A DNA stretch of 64,000 nucleotides from Candidatus Didemnitutus sp. (GTDB lineage Bacteria; Verrucomicrobiota; Verrucomicrobiia; Opitutales; Opitutaceae): assembly GCA_019634575.1 (NCBI GenBank), contig JAHCAY010000002.1, positions 1 to 64,000 of the forward strand, written 5' to 3'. Positions 1-7,510 of the stretch are shown one piece after another. The notes beneath the pieces were generated by a model. It was not told where the DNA came from and searched no databases. It worked only from the letters and a program-made list of their open reading frames with translations. A program made the translations under genes and the position numbers. Numbering within the stretch: position 1 is the first letter of the stretch; every line of letters begins with the position of its first letter.

Positions 1-9
1 GGGCAAAAC

Positions 10-465
10 ATGAAGCCACCGTTTCCAACAAAGGAAGACTTCATCGAAGCGTGGATCACGATGTCGAAGTTCCAGCATGAGTCGCCCGAACACAAAGAGG
101 CGTTTTGGGCATTTCAGCACATGTATGACCTCATCCACGAGCAGCCGGACGTCGCGTTCGGGTTGATCCTGGAGATTTGGTCACGTGATCAGTCGTGGAC
201 AGTGATCCAGAATCTGTCGGCTGGCCCACTCGAGGATCTGCTCACCACCCACGGACCCGAGATGATCGGTCGTGTGGAAGAAGAAGCGGCGAGGAATTCT
301 AGCTTCAGAAAGCTGCTCGGGGGCGTCTGGAAGAATGCCATGCACGATTCAGTATGGGCGAAAGTCCAAGAGATTTGGGATCGGCGCGGCTGGGATGGAA
401 TTCCGGAAGATGAAGCCCAACCAGACGGCACAGACAACTCCGGGGCTGCGTCCCGTCGTGTCTGA
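10..465 (+). CDS. DUF6869-like cassette protein
   Basis: A 151-residue soluble protein of unknown function. The central segment with LSAGPLEDLLTTHG (about residues 70-83), followed by a predicted helix and a Trp-rich FRKLLGGVWKN stretch, resembles the DUF6869 family as I remember it; this is by recall, not by search. There is no signal peptide or membrane segment. The start ATG lies eight bases after GGGC at the window edge, which is probably the end of a GTTGGGC core site, as for the other cassettes. The last 16 codons read through the attC site (415-480), so the C-terminal residues after about 135 are encoded by recombination-site DNA and probably do not matter for folding. Confidence 0.75.
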   Translation: MKPPFPTKEDFIEAWITMSKFQHESPEHKEAFWAFQHMYDLIHEQPDVAFGLILEIWSRDQSWTVIQNLSAGPLEDLLTTHGPEMIGRVEEEAARNSSFRKLLGGVWKNAMHDSVWAKVQEIWDRRGWDGIPEDEAQPDGTDNSGAASRRV

Positions 466-480
466 CCTGAACCGATCGGC
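415..480 (+). repeat. attC-like recombination site 1
   Basis: 66 bp. R'' box GCCCAAC (415-421), then nine bases, then an L'' arm CAGACAAC that pairs with GTGTCTG on the right with one unpaired A, a GC-rich apical stem (CCGGG / CCCG), and the R' core GATCGGC (474-480). The spacing R''-9-L'' and the extra A are the same in the site at 1301-1367. Recombination would occur between G474 and A475. Confidence 0.7.
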
Positions 481-487
481 GGAAGAA

Positions 488-592
488 ATGAGCACACCGA
501 CATCTTCAGAAAAAGGAAGAGCCGTCATGTCCGCGCTGATAGCGGCGGTGGTAACGAGCGAGATCTATTCGCTGGCGATAGATCACCTTTAA
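488..592 (+). CDS. 34-residue cassette ORF
   Basis: A 34-residue reading frame that starts 13 bases after the cassette junction, preceded by GGCGGAAGAA, a weak Shine-Dalgarno-like run. The C-terminal two thirds is mildly hydrophobic (VMSALIAAVVTSEIYSLAI) and could be one short membrane helix. Its leader and first codons (CGATCGGCGGAAGAAATGAGCAC with one base difference) recur at 593-616 in front of the next gene, which suggests either a duplicated leader or two cassettes fused after loss of an attC site. No function can be given; it may be a translated leader only. Confidence 0.4.
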   Translation: MSTPTSSEKGRAVMSALIAAVVTSEIYSLAIDHL

Positions 593-609
593 CGATCGCC
601 GGAAGAAAG

Positions 610-858
610 ATGAGCACCCTCGAGCCTCCCAAGTTTCGCCTACTCGCTGGAAGCCTATGGAAGAAGATCGTCGGCAGCGGGGCACTCGCGGTTTTCGGAT
701 ATTCTGTGTGGGAGGTGATTGCCTTGAAGAGCGGAGATCGCGTTGCCGCGATTCTGTTGCTCGTCTCTTTCGGCGTTATCTTTGCCCTCAGCCTTTCGGA
801 TGCTTTTCGTCATCGTCGCGAGACTCGCGAGTGGATGAAGAGCCGATCCAGCCACTAG
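610..858 (+). CDS. Small two-helix membrane protein in a cassette
   Basis: 82 residues with two predicted membrane helices (about 22-38 and 46-63), a basic linker and a strongly basic C-terminus (HRRETREWMKSR). It starts with MSTLEPP after a GGAAGAAAG ribosome-site-like run that copies the leader of the 34-residue ORF upstream. It shares cassette 2 (475-969) with that ORF. Small membrane proteins of this shape are frequent in integron cassettes; no family is recognised. The last codons lie at the base of the attC site that begins at 842. Confidence 0.6.
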   Translation: MSTLEPPKFRLLAGSLWKKIVGSGALAVFGYSVWEVIALKSGDRVAAILLLVSFGVIFALSLSDAFRHRRETREWMKSRSSH

Positions 859-975
859 AGACAACGCGCGGGAAGTGACCGTAATTCGCATGGCCCAGCT
901 CCGCTCAGCATCTCCCGTTTTTCAGAAGGGCTCACTGCACGCTCGCCCGCGCGTGTCTCACCGTTAACGTTGGGC
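842..975 (+). repeat. attC-like recombination site 2 (long form)
   Basis: 134 bp. R'' GCCGATC (842-848), nine bases, then GAGACAACGCGCGGG (858-872), which pairs with CCCGCGCGTGTCTC (946-959) over 14 bp with one unpaired A at the same place as in the other two sites. About 73 bases form the apical variable part. The right core is GTTGGGC (969-975), cut expected after G969. R'' does not match this core but exactly complements the core at 474-480 (GATCGGC), as required if the R' half came from the cassette's own 5' end. Confidence 0.75.
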
Positions 976-980
976 GAAAC

Positions 981-1358
981 ATGGCATCGGAAGTAATATC
1001 TCTAACGCCGCGAGGTTCGCTGTTCCGCGCTCTCTCTTATGATCTTCGCTGCATGCGGCAGCGTCCGATCGAGACAAAAGAAGGAAGAGAAGCTTGGTAT
1101 TTCGAGATTCAGCAGTTTCGAGTGAAGCTTGGGACGACCTACGCGAGCATCTACGATTCGCTACCGCACGAGTTGGAGCACTATTTGGACGACGCTGATA
1201 TTCGAGCCAAGGATGCCGGCTATCGGAAGAAGCAGGAAGAATTCATGGATGATTTTCTCGATTTCATCTCTGCCGAGATTCGGAAAGAAGTTCTGAAAGA
1301 GCCCAACCAGGCATCAGAGCCAACGTCCGGGCTGGCGCCCGGCCGTGGCTCACTTTGA
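981..1358 (+). CDS. Cassette protein of unknown function
   Basis: 125 residues, soluble, rich in charged residues, probably mainly helical (the stretch DIRAKDAGYRKKQEEFMDDF suggests a long amphipathic helix at about 74-95). No signal peptide or known motif seen. The ATG follows the GTTGGGC core by five bases (GAAAC). The C-terminal tail (NQASEPTSGLAPGRGSL) is encoded by the attC site and is therefore an artefact of the cassette layout. I do not recognise the family. Confidence 0.65.
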   Translation: MASEVISLTPRGSLFRALSYDLRCMRQRPIETKEGREAWYFEIQQFRVKLGTTYASIYDSLPHELEHYLDDADIRAKDAGYRKKQEEFMDDFLDFISAEIRKEVLKEPNQASEPTSGLAPGRGSL

Positions 1359-1367
1359 ACGTTCGGC
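1301..1367 (+). repeat. attC-like recombination site 3
   Basis: 67 bp. R'' GCCCAAC (1301-1307), nine bases, L'' arm GAGCCAACGTCCGGGC pairing with GCCCGGCCGTGGCTC except for one extrahelical A and one mismatch, then R' GTTCGGC (1361-1367). R'' is the exact complement of GTTGGGC, the core at the start of this cassette. The apical loop is only TGG, so the hairpin is compact. Confidence 0.8.
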
Positions 1368-1369
1368 AA

Positions 1370-1570
1370 ATGTCACGTATCCGCAGCCTACTTGTCGCGA
1401 CAGCCATCATCCTGCCGATTGGCGGTTGCGCTTGGCTCATCAAGGAAGCGCTCGACCCGAATATGCGCGGTCCTCGCGGCTATTATACCCGGCAGCGACG
1501 ATCATCATGGAGACCGGCACGCATTCGCCGTGGGTCTCGCGCCTGCTCGATCAGCAGGGCCATCGCGTGA
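1370..1570 (+). pseudogene. Lipoprotein gene of cassette 4, 3' end lost
   Basis: The ATG lies two bases after the GTTCGGC core. The product begins with a basic N-terminus, a hydrophobic stretch and a lipobox-like IGGC (Cys20), then AWLIKEALDPNMRGPRGYYTRQ. From about 1490 the reading frame runs out of frame across the IS110-type fragment and stops at 1570, and no attC site follows. The original cassette gene was therefore probably cut by the insertion sequence. Lipid attachment is inferred from the lipobox only. Confidence 0.6.
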
Positions 1571-1851
1571 TCGTCGCCAACGCCCGCAAGCTCCGCGCCA
1601 TCTGCTCGCCGTTCCGCCCGCAATGGCGGGCACCCGGACCGGCTCGCCCTTCGCTTCGGGCTGCGCCCTCTCCGCGCTGCCGCGCTCCGTCCGCCAGCCA
1701 CACCAAGAACGACGCCGAGGACGCCCGCATGCTCGCCCGCCTCGGCCGCGCCGATCCCGCCTTGCTCAGTCCGATCCAGCACCGCAGCGAACAAGGCCAG
1801 CGCGCGCTCGTGCGCCTCAAAGTCCGCGAAGCCCTCGTGCGCTCCCACTGA
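1507..1851 (+). pseudogene. IS110-family transposase fragment
   Basis: Residues METGTHSPWVSRLLDQQGH..VIVANARKLR and, later, TKNDAEDARMLARLGR..ALLSPI match the N-terminal RuvC-like (DEDD) part of IS110-type transposases as known from the family. Between the two halves lies about 95 bp of unrelated GC-rich DNA containing the small hairpin CCCGCaatgGCGGG, which adds about 30 residues that do not belong there. The frame stops at 1851 and the C-terminal Ser domain is absent, so this is a decayed remnant. It marks the end of the recognisable cassette array. Confidence 0.75.
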
Positions 1852-2019
1852 GCGCACCCGCCGGGAGGACCGCGGTTTTCGCGCCGACTGACGATCGAAC
1901 GGGCCAGAAACCGTCACCCGCCGGCCTGCTATTAGCCGCGACCCCGTTAGCCGATAAGTCGCGCGGCCCCGCCCCCGCGCCTTTGACTTCACCGCCGCGC
2001 GCCGCACGATGCAGCCCGC

Positions 2020-2745
2020 ATGTCGCCCGTCGCTGCCTCTGCCGAACAAGTCTTCCACGTGCGCGGCCTCACCAAGGTCTACGGCGAAGGCGCCGCGCAA
2101 GTCCGTGCCCTCGACGGCGTCGACCTCGACCTCCGCGCCGGCGAACTCGTCGTGCTCCTCGGCCCATCCGGTTCCGGCAAGACCACGCTCCTGAACCAGC
2201 TCGGCGGCCTCGACCTCCCGACCTCCGGCGAGCTCCGCTACCGCGATGTCGATCTCACGCACGCCACCGAAGAGCGCCTGACGCTCTACCGCCGCGCGTC
2301 CGTTGGTTTCATTTTTCAATTCTACAACCTCATCCCGAGCCTCACCGCCCGCGAGAACGTCGCCCTCATCACCGAGATCGCCGCGCAGCCGCTCGCCCCC
2401 GAGACCGCGCTCGAGATGGTCGGTCTCGCCGCGCGCATGGACCATTTTCCCGCGCAACTCTCCGGTGGCGAACAACAGCGCGTGGCCATCGCCCGCGCCA
2501 TCGCCAAGCGCCCCGAGGTTCTCCTCTGCGACGAACCCACCGGCGCGCTCGACGTGAAGACCGGCATCGTCGTCCTCGAAGCCATCCAGCGCGTGAACCG
2601 CGAACTCGGCACCCTCACCGTCATCATCACCCACAACGCCGTCATGGCCGACATGGCCGACCGCGTGATCCACTTCATGGACGGCAAAGTCCAGAGCGAA
2701 CACCGCAACGCCACCCGCGCCGCGCCGAGCACTTTGCGGTGGTGA
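2020..2745 (+). CDS. ABC transporter ATPase, MacB/LolD type
   Basis: 241 residues. Walker A GPSGSGKT (48-55), Q-loop region [12 protein letters not shown], signature LSGGEQQR, Walker [13 protein letters not shown] and the switch His in ITHNA are all present. This is the pattern of the MacB/LolD/FtsE group that powers mechanotransmission exporters instead of classical import. It is the first gene of a three-gene set with an 8-helix-class permease (2950-5316) and a periplasmic adaptor (5445-6665). Together they probably export a substrate or lipoprotein from the periplasmic side through an outer-membrane factor not encoded here. The ATG at 2020 fits the start of family members. Confidence 0.9.
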   Translation: MSPVAASAEQVFHVRGLTKVYGEGAAQVRALDGVDLDLRAGELVVLLGPSGSGKTTLLNQLGGLDLPTSGELRYRDVDLTHATEERLTLYRRASVGFIFQFYNLIPSLTARENVALITEIAAQPLAPETALEMVGLAARMDHFPAQLSGGEQQRVAIARAIAKRPEVLLCDEPTGALDVKTGIVVLEAIQRVNRELGTLTVIITHNAVMADMADRVIHFMDGKVQSEHRNATRAAPSTLRW

Positions 2746-2748
2746 TCG

Positions 2749-2911
2749 CCCACGGAACACACGGAAGACACGGAACCACGCCGCCATGAATTTCCCTCTC
2801 CCGGCATTTCACTCCGAAAGTAGGGCGCGGGCTCCGCTCCGCGCCGCCCTTTCGTGTGCTTCGCGTGTTTCGTGGGCCGCCGCTTCCGTGTTTTCCGTTT
2901 ATTCCGTGGGC
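2749..2911. repeat. Intergenic hairpin repeat, CACGGAA family
   Basis: Left arm 2749-2775 (repeated CACGGAA units) is complementary to the right arm 2884-2911 (TTCCGTG units); a further TTCGTGTG run lies at 2852-2877. It fills the gap between the ATPase and permease genes of one operon. Such arrays of short degenerate units in inverted halves recur at 5332 and, with other units, at 37600 and 40062. Confidence 0.7.
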
Positions 2912-2949
2912 CGCCCGTCCTCCGCTCTCCGCTCTCGATCCTCCGCCTC

Positions 2950-5316
2950 GTGATCAGCCACCTCGACCGCAAGCTCCTCCGCGACCTGCGCCGCCTCAAG
3001 GGTCAGGCGACCGCGGTGACGCTGGTCATGGCCTGCGGTCTCGCGATGCTCATCATGGCGCGCAGCCTCATCGCCTCGCTCGACGGCACGCGCGCCGACT
3101 ATTACCGGACCAATCGCTTCGCCGAGGTGTTCGCCTCGCTCAAACGCGCGCCCAACTACCTCGCCTCGCGCATCGCCGACATCCCGGGCGTCGCCTCGGT
3201 GCAGACCGACATCGCCGTGCAAGTCACGCTCGATCTGCCCGGCCTCGACGAACCCGCCAGCGGCCTCGTCCGCTCCGTGCCGGACCACACCGACGCCGAA
3301 CTGAACCGCCTCTTCCTCCGCCGCGGCCGCTGGCTCTCGCCCGGCGCACGCGGCGAAGTGCTCGTGGGCGAGGCCTTCGCGGACGCCAACAAGCTCCAAC
3401 CCGGCGACACGCTCGCGATGCTCCTCAACGGCCGCCGCCACGAGTTCCGCGTCGTCGGCATCGTCCTCTCGCCCGAATACATCTTCGAATCGCGCCCCGG
3501 TGCCGCGCTCCCCGACAACCGCACCTACGGCATCTTCTGGATGCCCTACAAGGAAGTCGCCACCGCGTGGGACCTCTACGGCGCCTTCAACCGCGTCTCC
3601 CTCACGCTCGAGCCCGGCGCACGCGAAACCGCCGTCATCGCGGACCTCGACGCGCTGCTGAAACCCTATGGCGGCTTCGGTGGCTTCGGCCGCAAGGACC
3701 ACCCATCGCACATCCGCGTGACCGACGAGATCCGCGTGCTCGCGATCCTCTCGATCGGATTTCCGGCCGTGTTTCTCAGCGTGGCCGCGTTCATGACCAA
3801 CTCGGTCCTCACGCGCCTGCTCGCCCTGCAACGCGAACAGATCGCCATCCTCAAGGCCTTCGGCTTCACCAACGCCCAGATCGTCGTGCACTACCTGAAA
3901 TTCGCCGCCGTGATCGCCATCGGCGGCGCCGTGCTCGGCACGCTCGGCGGCATCGCGCTCGGGACCAAGCTCGTGCACATGTATACGCTGTTCTTCCGGT
4001 TTCCCTCGCTCGCGTTTCAGCTCGATCGGGACGCCGTGCTGATCGCCGTGAGTGTCGGCGTCGGCGCCGTCGTGCTGGGCGTGTTCGGCGCCGTGCGCCG
4101 CGCCGCGAAGCTCCCGCCCGCCGAGGCGATGCGTCCCGAGCCGCCGGCCAACTACCGCCCCTCGCTGCTCGAGCGCGCCGGCATCGGCCGGTTGTTCGGC
4201 ACGTCGTTCCGCATCGCCGTCCGCAACATCGAGCGCCGTCCCATCCAGGCGCTGTTCACCGTGGTGGGCCTCGCACTCGCCACCGCCCTGCTGATCCTGC
4301 CCAACACCTTCAAGGCCGGCATCGCCGACATCATCGATTTCCAATGGGACGTCGTGCAGCGCCAGGACCTGAATCTCGGCCTCGCCGAGCCGTCGAGCGG
4401 ACGCATCGTCCACGAATTCGAACGCCTGCCCGGTGTGGTGAACGTCGAGCCTTCGCGCTCCGCCGCCGTGCGCGTCCACTTCCAGGGGCGCAGCCGCCAG
4501 ATCGGACTGCGCAGCCTCGAAGTCGGCGGACAACACAGCCGCGCCGTGGACGTGCACCAGCGCGAAATCGTCCCGCCCACCGAAGGACTCATCGTCTCCG
4601 CCAAACTCGCCCAGGTCCTCGGCGCCCGCCCCGGCGACGAACTCATCGTCGAAGCCCTCGAAGGCAAGCGCCCGATCCGCGCCGTGAAACTCGTCGCGCT
4701 CGCCGAGGATTTCACCGGCATCGCCGCCTACATGGAGCGGCACGCCCTGAACCGTTTCCTCGAGGAAGGCGACGTCGTCACCGGCGCCAGCATCACCCTC
4801 GACACCGCGCACCGCGCCGAATTTCTCCACGCCTTGAAAGGCATCCCGCGCGTCAGCTCCGTCGCGATCAAGGAGTCGTTGCGCCAGGCGTTCCGCGAGA
4901 CCACCGCGCAAAGCATGGGCCTCATCCAGACGATCTACCTCACCTTCGCCGTCATCGTCGCCTTCGGCGTCATCTACAACAACGCCCGCATCTCGCTCGC
5001 CGAGCGCGCGCGCGAGCTCGCCACGCTGCGCGTCATCGGCCTCACGCAGGGTGAAGTCGGCGCCATCATCGTCATCGAGCTCGCGCTTCTCGCGCTCTTC
5101 GCCCTGCCCCTGGGGCTCATGATGGGCACCGGCCTCGCCAGCGGCATCATCCAGTCGGTCAACACCGAGACGGTGCGCCTCCCGCTCGTGTTCACCAGCT
5201 ACACCTACACCTTCGCCATCGTCATCGTGCTCGCCGCATCGACGTTCTCCGCCTTCGTCGTCCTCCGCAAACTCAAGCAACTCGACCTCATCGGCGCCCT
5301 GAAGGCGCCCGAGTGA
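2950..5316 (+). CDS. ABC transporter permease, FtsX/MacB type
   Basis: 788 residues from a GTG start. The frame stays open upstream to 2854, but that part is repeat DNA (VFRLFRGPP), so I place the start at [13 protein letters not shown]. The protein has one N-terminal membrane helix, a periplasmic domain (about residues 45-250), three helices ending in the KLPPAEAMR motif, a second helix with another large periplasmic domain (about 430-640) and three C-terminal helices. It is thus a duplicated FtsX arrangement as in YbbP/LolC-like permeases rather than the four-helix MacB. It lies between its ATPase and an adaptor gene. The substrate is unknown. Confidence 0.85.
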   Translation: MISHLDRKLLRDLRRLKGQATAVTLVMACGLAMLIMARSLIASLDGTRADYYRTNRFAEVFASLKRAPNYLASRIADIPGVASVQTDIAVQVTLDLPGLDEPASGLVRSVPDHTDAELNRLFLRRGRWLSPGARGEVLVGEAFADANKLQPGDTLAMLLNGRRHEFRVVGIVLSPEYIFESRPGAALPDNRTYGIFWMPYKEVATAWDLYGAFNRVSLTLEPGARETAVIADLDALLKPYGGFGGFGRKDHPSHIRVTDEIRVLAILSIGFPAVFLSVAAFMTNSVLTRLLALQREQIAILKAFGFTNAQIVVHYLKFAAVIAIGGAVLGTLGGIALGTKLVHMYTLFFRFPSLAFQLDRDAVLIAVSVGVGAVVLGVFGAVRRAAKLPPAEAMRPEPPANYRPSLLERAGIGRLFGTSFRIAVRNIERRPIQALFTVVGLALATALLILPNTFKAGIADIIDFQWDVVQRQDLNLGLAEPSSGRIVHEFERLPGVVNVEPSRSAAVRVHFQGRSRQIGLRSLEVGGQHSRAVDVHQREIVPPTEGLIVSAKLAQVLGARPGDELIVEALEGKRPIRAVKLVALAEDFTGIAAYMERHALNRFLEEGDVVTGASITLDTAHRAEFLHALKGIPRVSSVAIKESLRQAFRETTAQSMGLIQTIYLTFAVIVAFGVIYNNARISLAERARELATLRVIGLTQGEVGAIIVIELALLALFALPLGLMMGTGLASGIIQSVNTETVRLPLVFTSYTYTFAIVIVLAASTFSAFVVLRKLKQLDLIGALKAPE

Positions 5317-5331
5317 AAAGAGCCCTTCAAA

Positions 5332-5418
5332 AACCACGAATGAACACCAATGAACACGAATCCCGGCACGCCCGCATCGTTTGTCTTCATTCGTGTCTAT
5401 TCGTGTCCATTCGTGGTT
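5332..5418. repeat. Intergenic hairpin repeat, CACGAATG family
   Basis: Arms 5332-5360 and 5390-5418 are complementary over most of 29 bases and are built from CACGAATGAA-type units. The spacer is about 29 bases. The element sits between the permease stop and the adaptor start inside the operon and would form a long hairpin in the mRNA. Confidence 0.75.
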
Positions 5419-5444
5419 AACCTCCTGCCTTTGCCTTTCATCGA

Positions 5445-6665
5445 ATGAACTCCGCCCCCTCTCCCGCGCAAAAACGTCCCTCCCGCCGCTGGCTGCCTTA
5501 CGTCATCGGCGCCGCCGTGCTCGCGTTGATCGCCCTCGGCCTGCGCCCCAAGCCCGCGCCCGTCGAGACCGCGCGCGCCGCCTACGGCCCGCTGCGCGCC
5601 ACCGTCAGCGAGGAAGGCAAGACGCGCATCAAGCAGCGCTACGTGGTCGCCGCGCCTGTGACCGGACAGCTGCGCCGCATCCCCTTCAAGCCCGGCGCCG
5701 AGATCGAGGCCAACGCCACCATCATCGCCACCATCGACCCGCTGCCCGCCTCGCCGCTCGACGCCCGCAACCGCGCTCTCGCCGAAGCCCGCCGCGACTC
5801 CGCGCGGGTCGTGCTCGAGAAAAGCCGCACCGCGCACGCGCTCGCCCAGAGCGAGCTGCGCCGCATCGAACAGATGTTCTCCGCCAAGACAGTTTCGCCA
5901 CAGGACCTCGAAAGCGCCCAGATGCGCGAAACCGCCGCCGCCCGCGACGTAGCATCCGCCGAAGGCGCGCTCGCCCAAGCCGAGGCCGAACTCTCCGCCT
6001 CCCCCGACCCCACGATAAAAGGCTCCGGATCGGCGCGCGCCGCCGACCCCGCGCAACCCGTCGAAGTCCGCTCGCCCGTCAGCGGCCGCGTGCTCCATGT
6101 TTTCCAGGAAAGCGAGCGCGCCGTCACCACGGGCACGCCGCTCGTCGAGATCGGCGATCCCACGGATCTCGAAGTCGTCGTCGAAATGCTCTCCCGCGAC
6201 GGCGCCGCGATCCCGCCCGGGGCTAGCGTGCTGCTCGATCAATGGGGCGGCGTCACGCCGCTCGCCGGCCGCGTGCGTCTCGTCGAGCCCGCCGCTTTCA
6301 CCAAGATCTCCGCCCTCGGCGTCGAGGAGCAGCGCGTCAATGTCGTCGTCGACATCACCACGCCGCTCGAACAGCGCCGTTCGCTCGGCGACAATTTCCG
6401 CGTCGAGGCCCGTGTCATCGTCTGGGAGGACGCCCGCACGCTGAAAGTGCCGTCGTCCGGCCTATTCCGCCGCGGCAGCGACTGGGCGGCCTTCGTCCTC
6501 CGCGACGGCGTCGCGCGCCTCGTGCCGGTCAAGGCCGGCCGCAGCTCCGGCGCCGAGACGCAAGTGCTCGACGGCCTCAAGGAAGGCGATGAGGTCATCC
6601 TTTACCCCGGCGACCGCATCGCCGAAGGCCAGCGCGTCGTGCCGATGCCGGTCACCGCCCGCTGA
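5445..6665 (+). CDS. Periplasmic adaptor (HlyD/MacA-like) of the ABC exporter
   Basis: 406 residues. One N-terminal membrane anchor (about 19-37) is followed by a first half of the lipoyl domain, a coiled-coil hairpin rich in Ala, Glu and Arg (about 100-185), the second lipoyl half (VEVRSPVSGRVLHVFQESER), a beta-barrel domain and a membrane-proximal domain ending VPMPVTAR. This is the order of membrane-fusion proteins. It would link the MacB-like permease to an outer-membrane channel. No TolC homologue is in the window. The ATG at 5445 is the first after the repeat at 5332-5418. Confidence 0.88.
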   Translation: MNSAPSPAQKRPSRRWLPYVIGAAVLALIALGLRPKPAPVETARAAYGPLRATVSEEGKTRIKQRYVVAAPVTGQLRRIPFKPGAEIEANATIIATIDPLPASPLDARNRALAEARRDSARVVLEKSRTAHALAQSELRRIEQMFSAKTVSPQDLESAQMRETAAARDVASAEGALAQAEAELSASPDPTIKGSGSARAADPAQPVEVRSPVSGRVLHVFQESERAVTTGTPLVEIGDPTDLEVVVEMLSRDGAAIPPGASVLLDQWGGVTPLAGRVRLVEPAAFTKISALGVEEQRVNVVVDITTPLEQRRSLGDNFRVEARVIVWEDARTLKVPSSGLFRRGSDWAAFVLRDGVARLVPVKAGRSSGAETQVLDGLKEGDEVILYPGDRIAEGQRVVPMPVTAR

Positions 6666-6684
6666 GATATTCGGTCCCCTTCCC

Positions 6685-6710
6685 GTAGCGGCGAGCTCGC
6701 AGCGAGCCGA
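6685..6710. repeat. REP-like short palindromic unit
   Basis: GTAGCGGCGAGCTCGCAGCGAGCCGAC includes the palindrome GCGAGCTCGC and a second GCGAGC copy. It resembles short intergenic repeats of Verrucomicrobiota, but only one clear copy is in the window. Confidence 0.4.
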
Positions 6711-6757
6711 CGCACGCCCCTGCTCCGTATTTCTTCCCCCAAGCGCCCGCAGCGTTC

Positions 6758-6774
6758 ATTACGTAATACGTAAT
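6758..6774. promoter_or_regulatory. 17-bp AT-rich palindrome
   Basis: ATTACGTA-A-TACGTAAT is a perfect dyad with 8-bp arms in an otherwise GC-rich, 300-base gap between the exporter operon and the gene at 6969. It looks like an operator for a dimeric regulator, but no regulator gene is adjacent and no promoter boxes are clear. Nothing else was recognised in 6713-6968. Confidence 0.45.
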
Positions 6775-6968
6775 AATGCTCACCGCGTGCCCCGCGCTAA
6801 ACTCGCCGATGGAAGGAGTGTTTCGTTCCACCAGCAAATTCGCCCGGTAACCACCGGCGCGCATCAGCGCGTGTTTTCAATCGCTCGTGAAATCGAGCTC
6901 CGCACCGCGCCGCCCGCCCGGGCAACAATTGGCTGGCGCGCGCGCGCCCACGAATCTTTATCGGAAAC

Positions 6969-7385
6969 ATGAATCTCGTCGACGCCCGCACCGCCGTTGC
7001 CGCCGCGCTCGCGCGCATGAACGCCACCTACGGCGACACCGTCTTCAACGAGTGGGTGCTCGTCTCGCTCCGCGCCGACCGCAACGCCATCCTCGCCTAC
7101 GAGGGACCGCGGCCGGAGAAATACAAGCAGCACTTCACCCTCGACCTCGCCTCGATGCTGAAGGAACTCGCCGGCCAGAAGCTCGGCGTGGGCGATTTCG
7201 CCTTCGCCGCCGACGCCGCCGGCACCCACTACGACGCCTGCATCCGACTCGGCGACACGAGCTATCTTTTCTGCAACGACACCCTGCGCACGATGACGCA
7301 AATCCGGCAGAGCCCGCATTGGCTCAGCGCGCAGAAACACTGGGCCGAGCTCAGCCAGAAGTTCGCGGCCGACCCGCTCGAGTAA
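6969..7385 (+). CDS. Conserved hypothetical protein
   Basis: 138 residues, soluble, without signal peptide. It has an N-terminal helix (NLVDARTAVAAALARMNATYG), an alpha/beta middle and a C-terminal helix-rich tail (WLSAQKHWAELSQKFAADP). I do not recognise the family. Codon use is typical for the window, so it is probably a resident gene. It is followed by a hairpin repeat and then by the gene for pyrroline-5-carboxylate reductase, with no evidence of a shared operon. Confidence 0.65.
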   Translation: MNLVDARTAVAAALARMNATYGDTVFNEWVLVSLRADRNAILAYEGPRPEKYKQHFTLDLASMLKELAGQKLGVGDFAFAADAAGTHYDACIRLGDTSYLFCNDTLRTMTQIRQSPHWLSAQKHWAELSQKFAADPLE

Positions 7386-7392
7386 AGGAGCC

Positions 7393-7457
7393 GGAGCGTC
7401 CAGCTCCCGCGCTTGGACCGCCGCGGTGAAACGGGAGCTGCAAGCTCCCGCCACTTG
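7393..7457. repeat. Hairpin repeat with CTCCCGCCACTTGG tail
   Basis: GGAGC-GTCCA-GCTCC (7393-7407) is followed by CGGGAGCT-GCA-AGCTCCCG (7432-7450), which continues into CCACTTGG. A related unit with the same CTCCCGCCACTTGG tail lies at 31540-31582. Confidence 0.65.
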
Positions 7458-7510
7458 GCGTGACTCACGCCACGCTTGCCGGCCCGCACTGCGCGCGACA
7501 TCAACGCGCC

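Larger units (their letters stand above)
1..1500 (+). mobile_element. Integron gene-cassette array (distal end, truncated)
   Basis: Short genes with start codons 8-13 bases after a core site of the form G|WTSGGC are separated by attC-like sites. Junctions fall at G474|A475, G969|T970 and G1361|T1362. For each complete cassette the 3' R'' box is the exact complement of G plus the first six bases of the same cassette: GCCCAAC (415-421) for the cassette starting at the window edge, assuming the unseen bases are TT; GCCGATC (842-848) for ATCGGC at 475-480; GCCCAAC (1301-1307) for TTGGGC at 970-975. This is what is expected if cassettes moved as circles through an integron integrase. The fourth cassette (from 1362) runs into an IS110-type remnant near 1.5 kb. 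Base composition is lower in GC than the rest. No integrase gene is visible, so this may be the far end of an array or an isolated attC cluster. Confidence 0.8.

Noticed and set aside
1392..2789. 465-codon open frame rich in Arg, Pro and His, and its 434-codon counterpart on the other strand
   Set aside because: Both are shadows of the IS110 remnant and the ABC ATPase in high-GC DNA; composition is typical of out-of-frame translation and there is no domain.
2854..5337. Long frames opposite or alongside the permease (732 and 812 codons)
   Set aside because: Out-of-frame readings of a clear FtsX-type permease; one is Arg/His-rich, the other Glu/Asp/Gly-rich, as expected for GC-rich shadows.
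5381..5445. Peptide FVSIRVHSWLTS upstream of the adaptor gene
   Set aside because: It is the translation of the CACGAATG hairpin repeat, a well-known source of false proteins.
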